NCBI GenBank assembly: GCA_028023455.1
Contig: JAQFVV010012667.1
Span: 666,501 to 730,500 of the forward strand
DNA from: Epiperipatus broadwayi
Taxonomy: Eukaryota; Onychophora; Udeonychophora; Euonychophora; Peripatidae
Reading direction: 5' to 3'
DNA length: 64,000 bases
A model generated the notes under the pieces. It had not been told where the DNA came from and searched no databases. It saw nothing but the letters and a program-made list of their open reading frames with translations. Shown piece by piece: positions 25,501 through 38,793 of the stretch. Position 1 is the stretch's first letter. Each line of letters begins with the position of its first letter. The position numbers and the translations under genes are program-made.

Positions 25501-28500
25501 TTATACATTCACATAACAAAACTAGAGTCTGGGTAAAATACACTAAACCTGATCAAAATGGGACATGAAGATACTAGGTCTGACCAAGTCTCAACCTATT
25601 TACCAGTGTTTCATGATTTAACACCCTATGAATGACATTTCTGAGATTACACTCAGGCCTTGTTTTAATTCACAATCCATCTTTAAACAGGAAAAGAAGT
25701 GAGACCTAAACTCCAACCCCACATGCATCACATAAGTGAGCCAATAAACTATAGCTTAGCTAAACATAAGACAATATTAATATCTTAATAAGAATGCATA
25801 TCAAAAATATTTAATCAATAATTTTATCGGATTAGAATATAGCTAAAATGATAATGAAGATGAGGCAAATTTAAATCAGTTTATTATAATTAATAATAAT
25901 GAAAATAAAACAAAATAAGTTACATTTAATTAGAAAACACAATACAACTAATGTAATACATTCAGGTGTTTTACAATGAAATGAGAGTAATTGAAAGCAA
26001 TACAATGCGCAAGCTTGCTTAAGTGTATTAAATAACATTGTGCCCATGACTAATTCATTTCTATGATAATTTACTATACCTAATAATATTTATTTCTATG
26101 TCATGGTTTGACAACTAATAAAGTGATAGTACTAGCCAGAAACATATATTAGCTACTACAGCATTAATATTGTGACTGTGTACATTAGGCTAAATAAGAT
26201 TCGAGCACAATCATAAAGATCAAGCTAGATGCAAATAAGAATCCATCAAACCAGAGATTATGGTTTTGGATAAGTCATGAACATATATTACACTAAGGAA
26301 AAATGGGCTAAATTAGCATTACCTATGTTTCATTATAGGCACTTTACTAAACTTTACTGCAAAGGTGGCAATGTGGATGAGCAATTATTTCCACATATAA
26401 GACCTTTAAATCAAGGAGTTTCTTAATGAATTAATTAAAATACAAGAAATCCGGTACTTGAATAGGCTACTCAACAATTAAATATGTTGAAATTAATTTA
26501 TTGTGTCTTGAAATACATAGCTAACAAAACATTAAGCATTTAAAGCTAATGCTATAATAAAAAAGAGCTAAATTAATAATCCCATTTAATAAACAATTAA
26601 TTTGCATCTTTAATCAGATCTTAATAGAGGAAGATATATTTTAAAGGGTTATAATCAATTATGAATGACAAAATATACCTTAATAATATATATCTATGGC
26701 TAGAATTCTATTATTAGGTAAGATTACTTTTAAAATCCTAATTTAAAAGTATAATATTTGCAAACCAGAATAACTAAGTATGAAAAATAAAATTTAAAAT
26801 CAATTTGGATTATTACAATGATCATAAGGTGATCAAATTTTATTCTTAATATAATTTCAAAACAGTGAATCAAATTAAAACATTTAAACATTATTGTATA
26901 TTGATTAGATTTCAGATAAAAATAATTATATCTTCAGTACAAAATTCTTAAAATTAATATGCTCACTGTTTAGAGATATATTTGGCATTGTATCACACAT
27001 ATAAGAAAATAAAATCTTAAGAATTAACATTTATAAAATCGAATAGGCATCACCCAGCAAACACAAAAGTAAAAGATAGATTTCAATTAGCAAATGATTA
27101 TTAATTTTATATTTTAACACACATAATATTAAAAGTTTTACAGATTTCAGCATTACAAAAAATAAGGCAAGTATTACATGGTGACTCTACATTTTACTTA
27201 GATAGATTAAACTCTTTTTTGGATGTTCATTTAAATTTATATGATAGTTATAGTTTTAGATTTAAAAGTTAAAGTTCATTTGAGAGTTTCTTGTGGTGGA
27301 CTTAGGAATTTTATCTTCAACTCTTTGGTAGAAGCTTGTCTGCTGGCATTATTCTTGGTGGCATGTATGGTAGAAGCAATTGTTCTTAGGATAAGGAGCA
27401 TCTCTTCAGTTGAAACATCAGCACAGCTGGTCTGTAACAGAAATGTTTTCCATCACTATAATGGCTAGGTACCTTCAGCATATAGGATGGAGATTACCAT
27501 CCTCTGGGCTTGGATCACAGCACTTCCTGCCTGTCCTACTCAGCCATATTACAATTCAAACCAGCATGGACTTGGTCAGCAAATGCTTACAAAATTTGTA
27601 TTTTTCACATAGAAAAAGTTAGCCTATTTATACTCACCTTCCATTAAATTACATTTTTAATAACAAATTTTTTTCCAGCAAAACAAGCCATGAGCATCTT
27701 TAAATTTTACTAAAAATAACTCCTGTCTTTTGTATTATTCTTCAAACAGAATGTTTTCCAAGATTTAATCATTTACTTATCCACAACATTTCTTCAATTG
27801 ATATCATTGGTTAAATTTTATTTACAAAATAAAATATATTTGAGACAAAAATTTATTTTTTTGATAACTTTGAGATTTCATCATCAGCCATCTTAAAACA
27901 GATTTGAATTGTGTGATTTTATTTTACAGATTATTTTAAATAATATTTACTAAGGGTGTAACCTCAAGAATATGTGCATAAAAATGTGACAGTAGGTACC
28001 TCTACAGGTCTTAACCACAAGCTTACATTTTGGAAAAAAAAGAGGGGAACTCTTCTTTATTTCAACCTACTTTCTATATAAATAGATGAAGCTGAAGCAG
28101 TGATATCTGAGAGCTGAAGCTATTCAATACTTCACTGATTAAGTCCACATTTCTTATTACACATTAATACTTGTAAAATCTTTCGATTTACCAGTCAATA
28201 GAAAGATCTTATAGTTAGAAATCTATTATGATAATTTAAAGTTGTAATTATAAGTTTATTTAAATGCACATTGATTACATAAGTAAAATAAATTTAGAAA
28301 ATATAATAATAACCAAATAACAAGATGCTATATACGTATGATGGTGATACACTTATATACATGTGATTTAAGCAAATTGAAATATAAATTGAATTAAATT
28401 ATATTTTAAATTATACATTACTTTTAAATAAATATATCACTATAATCTATATATAACAGTTAGATTACAGATGTTGATAGTCACACACACATATATATAT

Positions 28501-28559
28501 ATAATCATATAGACATCTTTTAAGGTACTTTTAGGGGTTTAAAACTGGAACAGAGTGGG
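25501..28559. other. intronic DNA, nothing recognised
   Basis: A+T-rich. A slightly more G+C stretch at 27240-27620 contains two overlapping short + ORFs without recognisable motifs; it may be an old repeat. No RNA gene seen. Confidence 0.45.
28484..28502. repeat. short CA/TA microsatellite
   Basis: A brief cacacacatatatatata run. Confidence 0.85.
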
Positions 28560-29060
28560 CTATAGAATATAACTAAGTGAAGCAGATATGATAGATTAAA
28601 TAATCTATTTCAATATTGAATAACAAAGGTGGCAACATATGGTCCTGTCTCATTTTTTTATCCACTTGAAAACAATCTGAATTTATTTATGCTACTCTCA
28701 CTAGCTTTATGCTTTTTATATAAGGAAGATAATAATTATATCAAATGTGAATCATATTCCATATCTACCCTCAATTTCCAAAGTTTATTAAGACATAAAG
28801 AATCAAAAGCTTTCTGATAATCTATAAATAAATAGATATTGGCTGTTTAAATTCTTTTAACTTATTGAGAATAATGTTCAGATTAGTTATCTAATCTTTT
28901 GTTTATTGTTGTGGTCTAAAACCTGCTTGTTTTAGACTGACTAAGATCTCTTTTTTTTTGTATTGGTCCAAATGTTGCTGTCAACTCACAGGCCAATGTT
29001 CACTCTTCCATACACTCCAAATTAATCTGTGCAATCTATCTACGTTTGCATCTCCTTTTT
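28560..29060 (-). pseudogene. LINE reverse transcriptase fragment (second LINE family)
   Basis: Minus strand from about 29050: DRLHRLIWSVWKSEHWPVS matches 'LxxLFxxIWxxExWPxxW' before the first RT motif. Then KQAGFRPQQ, TNLNIILNKLKEFKQPISIY and, after a frame change, IDYQKAFDSLCLNKLWKLRV recall 'QAGFRxGRGTRDQIxNLRxILxKxxEFxxPxxxxFIDYxKAFDxxxxxxLW'. Below 28700 a trace of 'SLYxxxxAxxRxxxxxSxWF' is present. Several stops; both ends are missing. The KAFD box is well preserved, so it was a reverse transcriptase of an RTE/L2-like LINE; the exact clade is uncertain. Confidence 0.65.
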
Positions 29061-29237
29061 TAAATAAATACTTATAACTTCATATTCTTTGATTAATTAA
29101 CAAAGAATGCCACATATTTTGTTTTATTCAAGACAGTAAAATTTATTTTTAGTGAACCAAGAACATTCTGAATCGTATTTTACATCTAAAGAAAATTTCA
29201 TCCTAAAATAAATTAATATAAACACTATAACATTCTT

Positions 29238-29343
29238 AAACAATATTATTTTTTTTTTTTCCGCCGCCGCCCCCCCCCCCCCCCCACCACCCCTTTTGGG
29301 GGGCTTGCCCCCCCGGCAACACCCAGGCAAACAATATTATTTT
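29238..29343 (-). mobile_element. tiny G-rich retroposed insertion with poly(A) and 15-bp target duplication
   Basis: Target duplication aaacaatattatttt at 29238-29252 and 29329-29343. Between them lie 76 bp which, read on the minus strand, begin gcctgggtgttgccgg, pass through a G7/C6 hairpin and a long G tract to (GGC)3, and end in poly(A). Orientation and tail are those of an RNA copied back by LINE machinery. It is one of very few G+C-rich spots in the window. Confidence 0.65.
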
Positions 29344-30477
29344 GTACATAAAAAATAATAAAATACAAATTCATATAAAATTACAATACTAGCCAAAAAA
29401 ACAAAATTTTACTAAAATTCTTCCACAACCATACTTTCATTTATTAACAAATAGATCTTTTTAAGTAAAATTCAACTAAACATGTGACATATATATTCAA
29501 AACAAAATGACCTTCCCATCATTCACTTTAAATAATTTTTTATTTAAAAAAATAAGAAGCAAACAAACAAAAAAACACTATTGAAATAGATTTTTAGTAA
29601 AAAAAAGCCCTATAATATTTTGCCTCTAACGAGTCATCTAATTTGAATAATGATAAATATTCGTTATTATATGTTTTAAAAGATATTTCAATTTTTTAGG
29701 CAGTCTCATTTGAATATTAACAATAAAAAATGTACTGGCGCATTTATAATTCTACAATTTATTTCTTTATTTTATGAGGGTATTTTTTTTTTTTTGTACT
29801 AAAGAAACAAATATATAATATTTAAGTGCTTTTTTTTAAAGTAATATTTGTTCCATAAATAGCATGAATCTTACATTTTATACAATTTCTAGACATAAAA
29901 AGCTTTTATTGTTTACTTTAAAACTTAACTTTTACAATTGTATTATTTTTTTCTTTTTTAATTACGATATTATTAAATGTTAGAATCTCGTATACGAAAT
30001 CTTTTTTTTAAAAAATAGCACATATCTTTCTAATATTAATAAATATAATATAAAGCTTATTTTTAATTCCTTACGTATGTTGTTTATTATGCAATATTTT
30101 ATTTATTTAAAATATAGTTTTATGAGAAGACATTTACTTTTTATTAATTAATTGGTCTTTCTTATAAAGAAGATGGCATTATTGTTCATCGCATATATTC
30201 ATTCATCTTTCTTTGTTTTATAGTTTTGATAAAAAAGATAAGCTTTCTTCTCCAGCAGCTGTTGTTACTTGCTTTTCATCCTTCTCAGCTCTTTTGATCT
30301 GATTATGAGGTATATTTTCTTGAAAAACAAGAATTCAGTCTGCAAACTTTGATTACAATTTTGTAAACATGTTATTTTCCACCAAACATTCTAAACTGAT
30401 TACACAGCTTGTCTTATCTTGTAATCACAATTTCTTTCTGAGGCGGGGGGAGGGGGTTAAAGTAGTAAACAAGAAGA

Positions 30478-31540
30478 AATGATATATAACCAGTCATTAT
30501 GAATTTCACAAAAATAAGTTTTACAAAATTTAATAATGTTTATTTATTTAAACATTTGTCTTATACAAAATATTTTAAAAACAAAAAAACTATATGCAGA
30601 ACTTTTCAGAAAATGGTTAAAATCTTTCCCACAGCAGCATAGAAAGTCAGCCGCCTACCCAAATTTCAAAGAGCGGGAATGCTATCAATACAAGATTATT
30701 GCACTTAGATTAATGGTTTTCTTTTTAAAATCTATTTAAGATGGAGCAGAAAATATTAAATAATATATCCAAACAGATGCTAAACTTCACAAACAAACCA
30801 CAGAATTTCAAGTAAAAACAAAATAAATAGTAAGATATCATTAAAGCTTCAAAAAGTAAATTTCTAGCATGAATTATGTTAAAAAGACGGCAAGGAATTG
30901 GAAGTTAAAACAAATGAAAACAGTGGCGTTGCTCCAACTGTCTGAATGTGGAATAAAGGATATTTATACAACATATTTAAAAATTGCCTAGGATAGTATA
31001 TATAAATATAGTAGCAAAAACAAAAAAAATGATAAAAACAATTGGATGCTATAAAATAATCATACAAAAGCTTATAATAAATGTACTTTAGCAATATTCA
31101 ATGTATGTAATTAACAAATAATGAAATGTAGCAGATATACATTAGCCATTAGATTTTTAGCACTAATTTAGCTAAAGAAAACTCATATAATAAAGGAATG
31201 AATATATATAGACTTCTGGGAAGTATATAAATAATCTTTCTATTTCAATTTTAATTTTTTCATAAAAGAAAATCTATGGGTTTAATGCATCCAAGACTCA
31301 CTAAACACCATCTTTACTTAAGTCTTAGTTTTTTAAATTCACCAAATCAAAATTTGTGAAGATATCTTTTCAAGATTTTTATCACTTTGTCGCCATATGA
31401 AAATAGAAAAAAATGATATCTTAATAAATTTCATTACCATTCCAATATTTCTCTTATAAAATTTTCAGACATTAAAGATTTGTTTAATGGAATATTTATT
31501 ACATGTTGTATTTTACAAATAAATATTGTATAGAAATTGT
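30478..31540 (+). repeat. 1.1-kb direct repeat, copy 1
   Basis: Matches 36455-38725 in the same orientation through its whole length: for example 'ttaataatgtttatttattt', 'gcagaacttttca…aaaatggttaaaatc', 'gttaaacttcacaaac', and at the far end 'aagatatcttttcaagattt'. The + ORF at 30536-30739 and minus ORF at 30879-31094 lie in it without recognisable domains. Possibly a dispersed transposon of unknown type, or a local segmental duplication. Confidence 0.7.
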
Positions 31541-31854
31541 TTTAAATTATGTTTATCTTTTGAGGAAATCGGGAAGAAAGTTGCTGAAAAACTTTAATAA
31601 ATTAATTATTATTGAAATACCAAAACAGTAGTCATAGCAAAGCTCTTTAAAATGAATAAATAAATTGTGTACAATGTTAGTATAGTTTTGAACTGCAGAA
31701 AATATTGATAATGATGAAATTTGTTTGAAGTCAAAATTAAAATATAAAAAAGTAGTGTGGAAATAGATTGTCACATGTTACATTTTTTAGTTTGACTTTT
31801 TTTGACATTTAACTTAATGATATAGCTACTACAGTACATGTAAAATATGTTTGT

Positions 31855-33626
31855 ATTGTAACGATCCGGATTAGATAGACTTACGTAATTTGCACTACAG
31901 GGCACCATCTAGGCATTTGAACCTAGAAAAATTTATAAAGTAGGCAGTTACGTAAGTCAAAAAAAAAAATTTTTTTTTTTTTAAATTTTGCATCCGGTCG
32001 TTAGCCCAAGTCACTAGCTCAGTGGAATAGCAGAGATTTAATAATATAATATAAGAGTATATATATAAAAAAGAATAAAATAAGCCACTGCCAGTAATTA
32101 ACACACAAACATTTATTTATTTCACATATATATAAGATTTAAAATTATTTTAGTATTAGTTTTACATTTCAAAATTTAACCTACATTTTTAACTTTGATT
32201 TTTGACTTTAATTTACATTTAATTACTATTATATTCTAATTTTACATTTTAATTAAGTTCGCACAGATAAATTTATGAAAGCTTGTTTATAATGTTGAAT
32301 ATAAATCGGTTACATAGATTTCACGGTCAAAAACATTTTAAAATAAACATAAACGATCAAAATACAAAATTATTGATTACTGACAATTGCGGAGGGAAAT
32401 TTATACATAACCCAATAGTATTCACCATAAGATACTTGCATTGTCACCAATAACTTAAAAGACATCCGAATAAATACATTTTACATACTCACCAGTAAGG
32501 TATTATTATTTATCGAATGTCTATATATTTTGATCAAATATGAAATCCAAAACACAATTAACCAATAACGAATCCATGCAAATGTCTATAAACAACTTAA
32601 ATTTAATGCATTTTTATTTAGTGTCGAGTATGAATAGACTACATAAATTTGCTTTTGAAAATAAACATTCTATCCCTATTTAACCTTAGGCTAAAAGTTC
32701 GCAGCCAAAACTGGCGTCAATTTATCTGATATATCGATGCATTCAATGTAATATGAAATACGGCAGCACCAAAAAGTTAAGAGAAGAAATTGCCTCTCGT
32801 CAAATAGGAATATGACATCTATTTGACAAGAAGAGCAATAAAAAAAAAACTCCATAGAAAGGAACTGTGTTCTCCGTCTTATAATTCCTTCCATAGGCAA
32901 ACGGGTGAGTGCGGCGTATGAAACGATTCTGCCCGTAGCAAATCTGATATTACATCTACTAATCACACCAATATATCCAATCCATTGACCCAATTTAACA
33001 ATGACACAAATAACCTAAGATTACCCTCATCTAATATAACTTTACAAATCTATACAGGCATTCACGCCCGACTTAAGTTTAGCATTGATATATTTTAAGT
33101 TATCGGAAAACAGAAATCATAAATAAACTTAAAGAACAAAATTAAATAAATGGAAATGATTTTAAACAAATAAATAAAAAATACATCAAATAACATTTTA
33201 ACTACTTTAGTCAGATAGGAAACTAATGCAATTATTTTAAATACAAAAAGTTTTTAATTTAATGTTCATTAAAGTCAAAAATCAAAGTTAAAAATGTAGG
33301 TTAAATTTTGAAATGTAAAACTAATACTAAAATAATTTTAAATCTTATATATATGTGAAATAAATAAATGTTTGTGTGTTAATTACTGGCAGTGGCTTAT
33401 TTTATTCTTTTTTATATATATACTCTTATATTATATTATTAAATCTCTGCTATTCCACTGAGCTAGTGACTTGGGCTAACGACCGGATGCAAAATTTAAA
33501 AAAAAAAAAAAAAATTTTTTTTGACTTACGTATCTGCCTACTTTATAAATTTTTCTAGGTTCAAATACCTTGATGGCACCCTGTAGTGCAAATTACATAA
33601 GTCTATCTAATCCGGATCATTACAAT
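31855..33626. mobile_element. 1.77-kb element with ~370-bp terminal inverted repeats
   Basis: The left arm (about 31855-32230, starting attgtaacgatccggattag) is inverted at about 33250-33626 with few differences. Both arms contain an internal A/T run near the 'ttttgcatccgg' word. The interior (32231-33249) is CpG-containing, unlike its surroundings. It has one minus ORF of 100 codons (32993-32691) that I cannot assign. No target duplication is evident. Reads as a foldback-type or long-TIR non-autonomous DNA transposon. Confidence 0.75.
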
Positions 33627-34374
33627 TGGCTTTCCCAACTTGGGCCGATGTTTAATAAACCACGTATACCCTGAGTAAATTTCTTTTTTCAAAATGAAAT
33701 ATTTTTATCTGTTACATAAAGTCGTATACTTTGAATCTTATACAAGCACTGCCAGAAGAAATTGCACATATATATTAAACACGAGAAAGTATAAATAATT
33801 TTAAAACTAATTTTTGTTAAAAAAAAAAAAAAGTCAAAAGGTTGCAATAAATATGTTTTTTTTTGTTTATTAATATATATTATGCTTTAACGTGTATAGG
33901 CGCGCACAGCCACATATGTTTATGATGGAAATGTGGTACCTTATGATGAGTACTGTTTGGGAATTTACTTCATAGTAACCCTATTTAAGCATTTCAATTA
34001 GTCATAAATAAGTGGGTGGTATTTATAATTGTGCTGCAAATATACACGCATAAACCCATTATCTTAAAACGTATTTAGTTTAATGCAACCTTCTTAAATA
34101 AATAATTTAAATAATTTGCTTGTCATGCCGTGTGTAAAAATAAAATGTATAAAAGGAATAGAACTCTTGTGGGGAGGAGGTGGACGTGGATGGTCCTTAG
34201 GAAAACGATAGTCAACATTTTTTTTTGTATATAGTCTTTATACTAACCGAATGTTTTGTAAATTTTATTAATCGTGTACCATAATTACTAACCCTAAGTA
34301 ATTTTTTTTTTTGTTCATTTTTTTTTAAGCAAGTTTACTGATCAGATGTACATTCCTGACAGGATAGTATTTTG

Positions 34375-34905
34375 TGTTGTCATATTTTCATGCTACATTG
34401 AATACATAAATGTATCAGATGGATTGGCGCCGGTTTGATTGCAAAATTTGTTGCCTAAGGTTAAATCAGGGAAGAATATTTTCTTTTCAAATGCAGATCT
34501 ATGTAGTCTATTCATACTCGACTTTCTAAATAAATATTAAACTCATGGTTGTAATTTACTTAAATGTAAAACTAAAGATTAATAGAAAAATCTAAAATGT
34601 TGAATTTATTCCTCAAAATTTAAATGTTATTTTATATGTGCTTAAATAAACGTTTGTATGCTAATTACTGGCAGTGGCTTATTTTATTCCTTTTTTTATA
34701 TATACTCTTATATTATATTATTAAATCTCTGCTACTCCCTGAGCTAGTGACTTGGGCTAATGACTGAAAACAAAATATAAAATTTTTTTTTTTTTTTTGA
34801 CTTACGTATCTGCCTACTTTATAAATTTTTCTAGGTTCAAATGCCTAGATGGCGCCTTGTAGTGCAGTTTACGTAAGTCTACCTTCTCCAGATCGTTAAG
34901 TATGT
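34375..34905. mobile_element. partial second copy of the long-TIR element
   Basis: 34640-34898 repeats the right arm of the 31855-33626 element in the same orientation ('aattactggcagtggcttat', 'gcctactttataaatttttc'). 34385-34540 matches, in inverse, the internal part near 32620-32750 of the first copy ('cctaaggttaaat…', 'gtagtctattcatactcgac'). The other arm is missing. Confidence 0.65.
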
Positions 34906-36265
34906 TATTACAATATATAGCTAGTGATTCATCCTACAGTTTAAGCTAGAATGATGATCCTTGAAATATAATGTCGAGTAATAAAAATAGTTTATTTAAA
35001 AAAATTTTCAATACATCTATTTACAGATGTATTTTAAAAAGTCAGCTAAATATATTTATTATCTTGTAGCAACTTTAAATAATTTGGTTTAAACATGATT
35101 ACCTTAAAGTATTACTTGTAGATTGTGAGTTGATCCTATTATAAAATAATGGTCTTATAAAATGGTAATCAAACTTCTTATAAACTCCCAAGTTAATAAA
35201 GCCATCTCATCATTTTTTTGTTTAGCCTAAATAAAATGCAGAATGTAGCTCTGCTTATTAATACTCTACATTGTCATAATTCAGTAAATTTTAACATAAA
35301 TCAGAGTTGTTAGGTATATTAGACACAACTATATTTGTTTCTACATGTTTTAATAAAAGTCATGGAGTTCTACATTAAGCTATTGATTTTCATGATAAGA
35401 TAATCATCTTTGTTATAAAAGAATTTAAAATGGTATATTTTTCTTATAAAATATAAATTTGCTCCTAGATAACCAAATTATTTTTATAATGAAAATAATA
35501 ACTATAACCATCACATTTTAATGAGTATATTTTTAATGGTTGTGTTTAGTGTATATTTTGTGCAATTACTAAATTGACCAATTATGTCTTTTCTTAATAT
35601 TCAGAAATAGATGCATAATTGGAGTATGTATTTCCATTATTTAACATGATATTTTCATAGTTAACAACTGGTATATGAAACTGACAATTTTAATATAGAC
35701 CAATGTGATGAAGAGTATTTCAAATTAAACTAATTAAGTAGAAATAACAAATATGTGTGAAATAAATGAAGCGCTTTTGTAATGCTTTCATAATGTTTAT
35801 AATTTGAATAATTATGGATATATTTTAGAGAATAAGGTCATCTAGTAAATTTCAATATTCCAAGAAATATTCTCTGAAAAAATATATTGCTATTAAAGTT
35901 TAAATTTATTCTGGGGCAATTCATGTAAATGTGATTTACTTCTTCATTTCCAGTAAATGAGCAGGAGGCATTAAGTGAGAGCAGCTGCATTAGGGATTAT
36001 ATTAAAATGTTTAAATATTCTATTAATAGTTTTAACAAACCTACTTTAAAATAGATTTTATAAATAATAATACAATAGCATATTCATGAGGAGAACATTG
36101 GCAGTTTTGCACATATGTTGTGACAGAGTCTCTATTAAAAAAGACATTAATGATTGAACATTCCATAAGAGATTTACTGCTCTCTGAGCTCATTTCTATT
36201 ATATATAGAATCAATGATATTGTGAAAAATATAAGAAAAACAGCCCTAAAAAAACTTATGGTGTC
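34906..36265. other. intronic DNA, nothing recognised
   Basis: A+T-rich, no coding homology. The minus ORF at 36292-36041 partly overlaps the SINE that follows and has no known motif. Confidence 0.45.
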
Positions 36266-36364
36266 AAGCATTGGTGATTGAGAGATCAGCACAAATGCCT
36301 TACAAGCAGTTGTCCTGAGTTAGTGGGTTTGCTTCCTGGCTGATGCTATGACACATAAAAAAAT
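36266..36364 (+). mobile_element. tRNA-related SINE
   Basis: Contains gccttacaagcagttgtcct, then a pol III B-box-like gggtttgcttcc and the tail tggctgatgctatgacacat followed by A-rich sequence. The same body and tail occur at 40577-40647. Confidence 0.6.
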
Positions 36365-36975
36365 ACTTATGGCATTTAAAGCTTAATAGTTATTATTTTG
36401 TGTGTTGTTATTTGTAATTGAGTTATTATTCATCAGTTTCCATTTTGATTGATATATAACTAGTCATTATACATTTATCAAAAATATGTTTTGCAAAACT
36501 TAATAATGTTTATTTATTTATACATTTGTCCTATACAAAGTATTTTAAAAACAAAAAGAAAAATTATTCAGAACTTTTCATAAAATGGTTAAAATCCTTT
36601 CCACAGTGGGATAGAAGTGAGCTGTCTATCCAAATTTTAAAGACAGGGTAATGCTATCAATATAAGGTTTATTATACTTAGATTAATTATTTTTTATCTA
36701 TTTGAGAGGGAGTTAATAATATCAAATAATATTTCCAAACAGATGTTAAACTTCACAAACAGACCACATAATCACTAGTAAAAAAACAAAATAAACAGTA
36801 AGAAATCTTTATAGCTTATAATGTAGCTTCAAAAGTAAAATTTCTAGAATAAACTGTATTAAAAACTAGCAAGCAATGAATAGTTAAAAGAAGTGAAAAC
36901 AATGCTGTTACTTCAACTGTCTTCATATAGAATAAATAATATGCATACATCATAGTTAAAAATCATCTAGAGTAA

Positions 36976-37000
36976 TATATATATATATATATATATATAA

Positions 37001-37038
<38 letters not shown>
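36976..37038. repeat. (TA)n microsatellite with central CTATA
   Basis: Two TA runs around 'actatattatat', forming a perfect palindrome at the left junction of the insertion. Confidence 0.9.
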
Positions 37039-37044
<6 letters not shown>

Positions 37045-37048
37045 TTAT

Positions 37049-37214
37049 ACCCATAAGAGACCTGAACATAGACTTTCAAGTTTCTTTCAGTTCTCTGCTC
37101 TATCTCATAAACCAACACACATGGCCACACACATGTGAAAAAATAAATGATCTTCAATATAGTATTTCATATTGAATCAGCACTCATCAATTGGTCCAGA
37201 TCATCATTTTATCC

Positions 37215-37293
<79 letters not shown>

Positions 37294-37716
37294 GTGCTCA
37301 GTTTATATTAAGATAACAAATCTTCAAACTTTAATTAACAGGCTCAATCAATTCAACACTTTAGACAACAATACCATTGAAAATCTGATGGTGAAATGTC
37401 CAAATCCTTTATTTATAACAATATAATACTGTCATGCCCCCATGTTGAGTTTAAGTCATTTTAATCCATCATATAAAGAACTTTGAAATGGGCAGGATAC
37501 AGGCTGAATCTGTAATATTTGATTGATTACAAATATAATTTATATACTTGGAATTTTAGATATAACCACATAGGCATGACAATAATATTGGCATCAACAA
37601 AAGATTCGAGCATTCCATCTTCAGATTTTTAATGATATGGATGGCTGAAGTGTTGGAGGATGGAGTAGATTGAAATATGTCCATTGATTTTCTATCTTAA
37701 TATAAACCAGGCACTA

Positions 37717-37751
<35 letters not shown>

Positions 37752-37940
37752 CGTGTGTGCATGGAAGATGATAATCGGGACCAATTGATGAGTGATGATT
37801 CTGTGCAAAATATGAATATTGGGGATCATTTATTTTTTTCATTTGTGTGTGGTCATGTTGTATTGTTTGTATGAGATAGAGCTGATAGATGGAAAAAAGT
37901 TGAAAGTCTGCATCCAGGTCTTTTATTTTTGTAGCTAAAA
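37049..37940. mobile_element. foldback element, ~245-bp arms containing CA/TA microsatellites
   Basis: Left arm about 37055-37300 (words gagacctgaacatagacttt, gctctatctcata, cactcatcaattggtcc, then (CA)n(TA)n and attagtgctcagtttatatt). Right arm about 37690-37935 carries the inverse in the same order (aatataaaccaggcactaat, (TA)n(TG)n, ggaccaattgatgagtg, tatgagatagagc, gaaagtctgcatccaggtct). The loop is about 390 bp. Inserted into direct-repeat copy 2, hence younger than that duplication. The ORFs at 36963-37157 and 37714-37965 are shadows. Confidence 0.7.
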
Positions 37941-38793
37941 CATCAAGTATATAAATTATAAACAAGGCATAAGTGATGGTGATTGTAAAGTATACTTGTA
38001 TTCAATCAAATAAAATATAGTTGTAAGACATAAAACATGATAAAAAAGTGGATGCAATAAAATAATTATTCAAAAGTTAATAATAAATGTTCTTTAAAAA
38101 TAGTCAATGTATGTAATAACAAACAATGAATAACAGAGATACATTGACACCTACATTTTTAACTCTCATTTAATTAAAGAAAACTCATATGAAAGAGAAA
38201 GAAACAAAGCTTTTGAACAGATATAGATTTATGAGAATTATGTAAATGATATTTCTGTTTCAATCTTAATTTTTTTATAACACATTTTATTTTGTAACAT
38301 AATTTTTTATGTAGCAGTACTTCAAAGAGTTTTGAAAACATCCAGTCATTAATTTCATAGAAAAGTGAAATTTGTTCCAATTATTAAAAAGTTTGAAACT
38401 TTAGATACATTGTATTTCATATAGATTGAAATTTCAGAAATGAGGAATCTATGTTGTTTTATTATATTCCAATGTGTCTATTATATCCAATGGTCCATAA
38501 AAACTATTTTTGGTTAAGACTAAGTGTTTGAAATTTACAAATTAAAAATTTGTCAAGATATCTTTTCAAGATTTTTAATTCTTTATCACAATATGAAAAT
38601 AGAACAAAATAGATATCTTAGTAAACTTTACGATTATTCCAATGTTTTCCTTATAATTTTTTCAAGCATAAATGGTTTTGTTTATTGAAATGTTTATTAC
38701 TTTCTGTATTTTAAAAATAAATTATTATGTCATCCACTTTCCAAAACATTCTCTAATATAGAATTTATTAAACCCCACAACATAACATCTGTT

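Larger units (their letters stand above)
36455..38725 (+). repeat. 1.1-kb direct repeat, copy 2, split by an insertion
   Basis: The outer parts (36455-about 36990 and about 38020-38725) match 30478-31540 in order. The break falls inside an 'agtatatata' stretch of copy 1. The intervening roughly 1 kb is the foldback element at 37049-37940. Confidence 0.7.

Noticed and set aside
24679-25568. Three + strand ORFs of 63-96 codons
   Set aside because: The minus strand here reads as a LINE C-terminal region with recognisable blocks; the + ORFs show no motif.
29253-29328. CpG island or GC-rich promoter
   Set aside because: Only 76 bp, with homopolymer tracts, a poly(A)-type tail and target duplications, so it is an insertion rather than a promoter.
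31895-32104. Two near-identical ORFs (31895-32104 minus and 33376-33558 plus) suggesting a duplicated gene
   Set aside because: They are the same sequence in the two inverted arms of one transposable element and cross an A/T homopolymer; no protein features.
32691-32993. 100-codon minus ORF as a possible transposase
   Set aside because: Too short, with no DDE or other recognisable motif; kept only as a note within the element.
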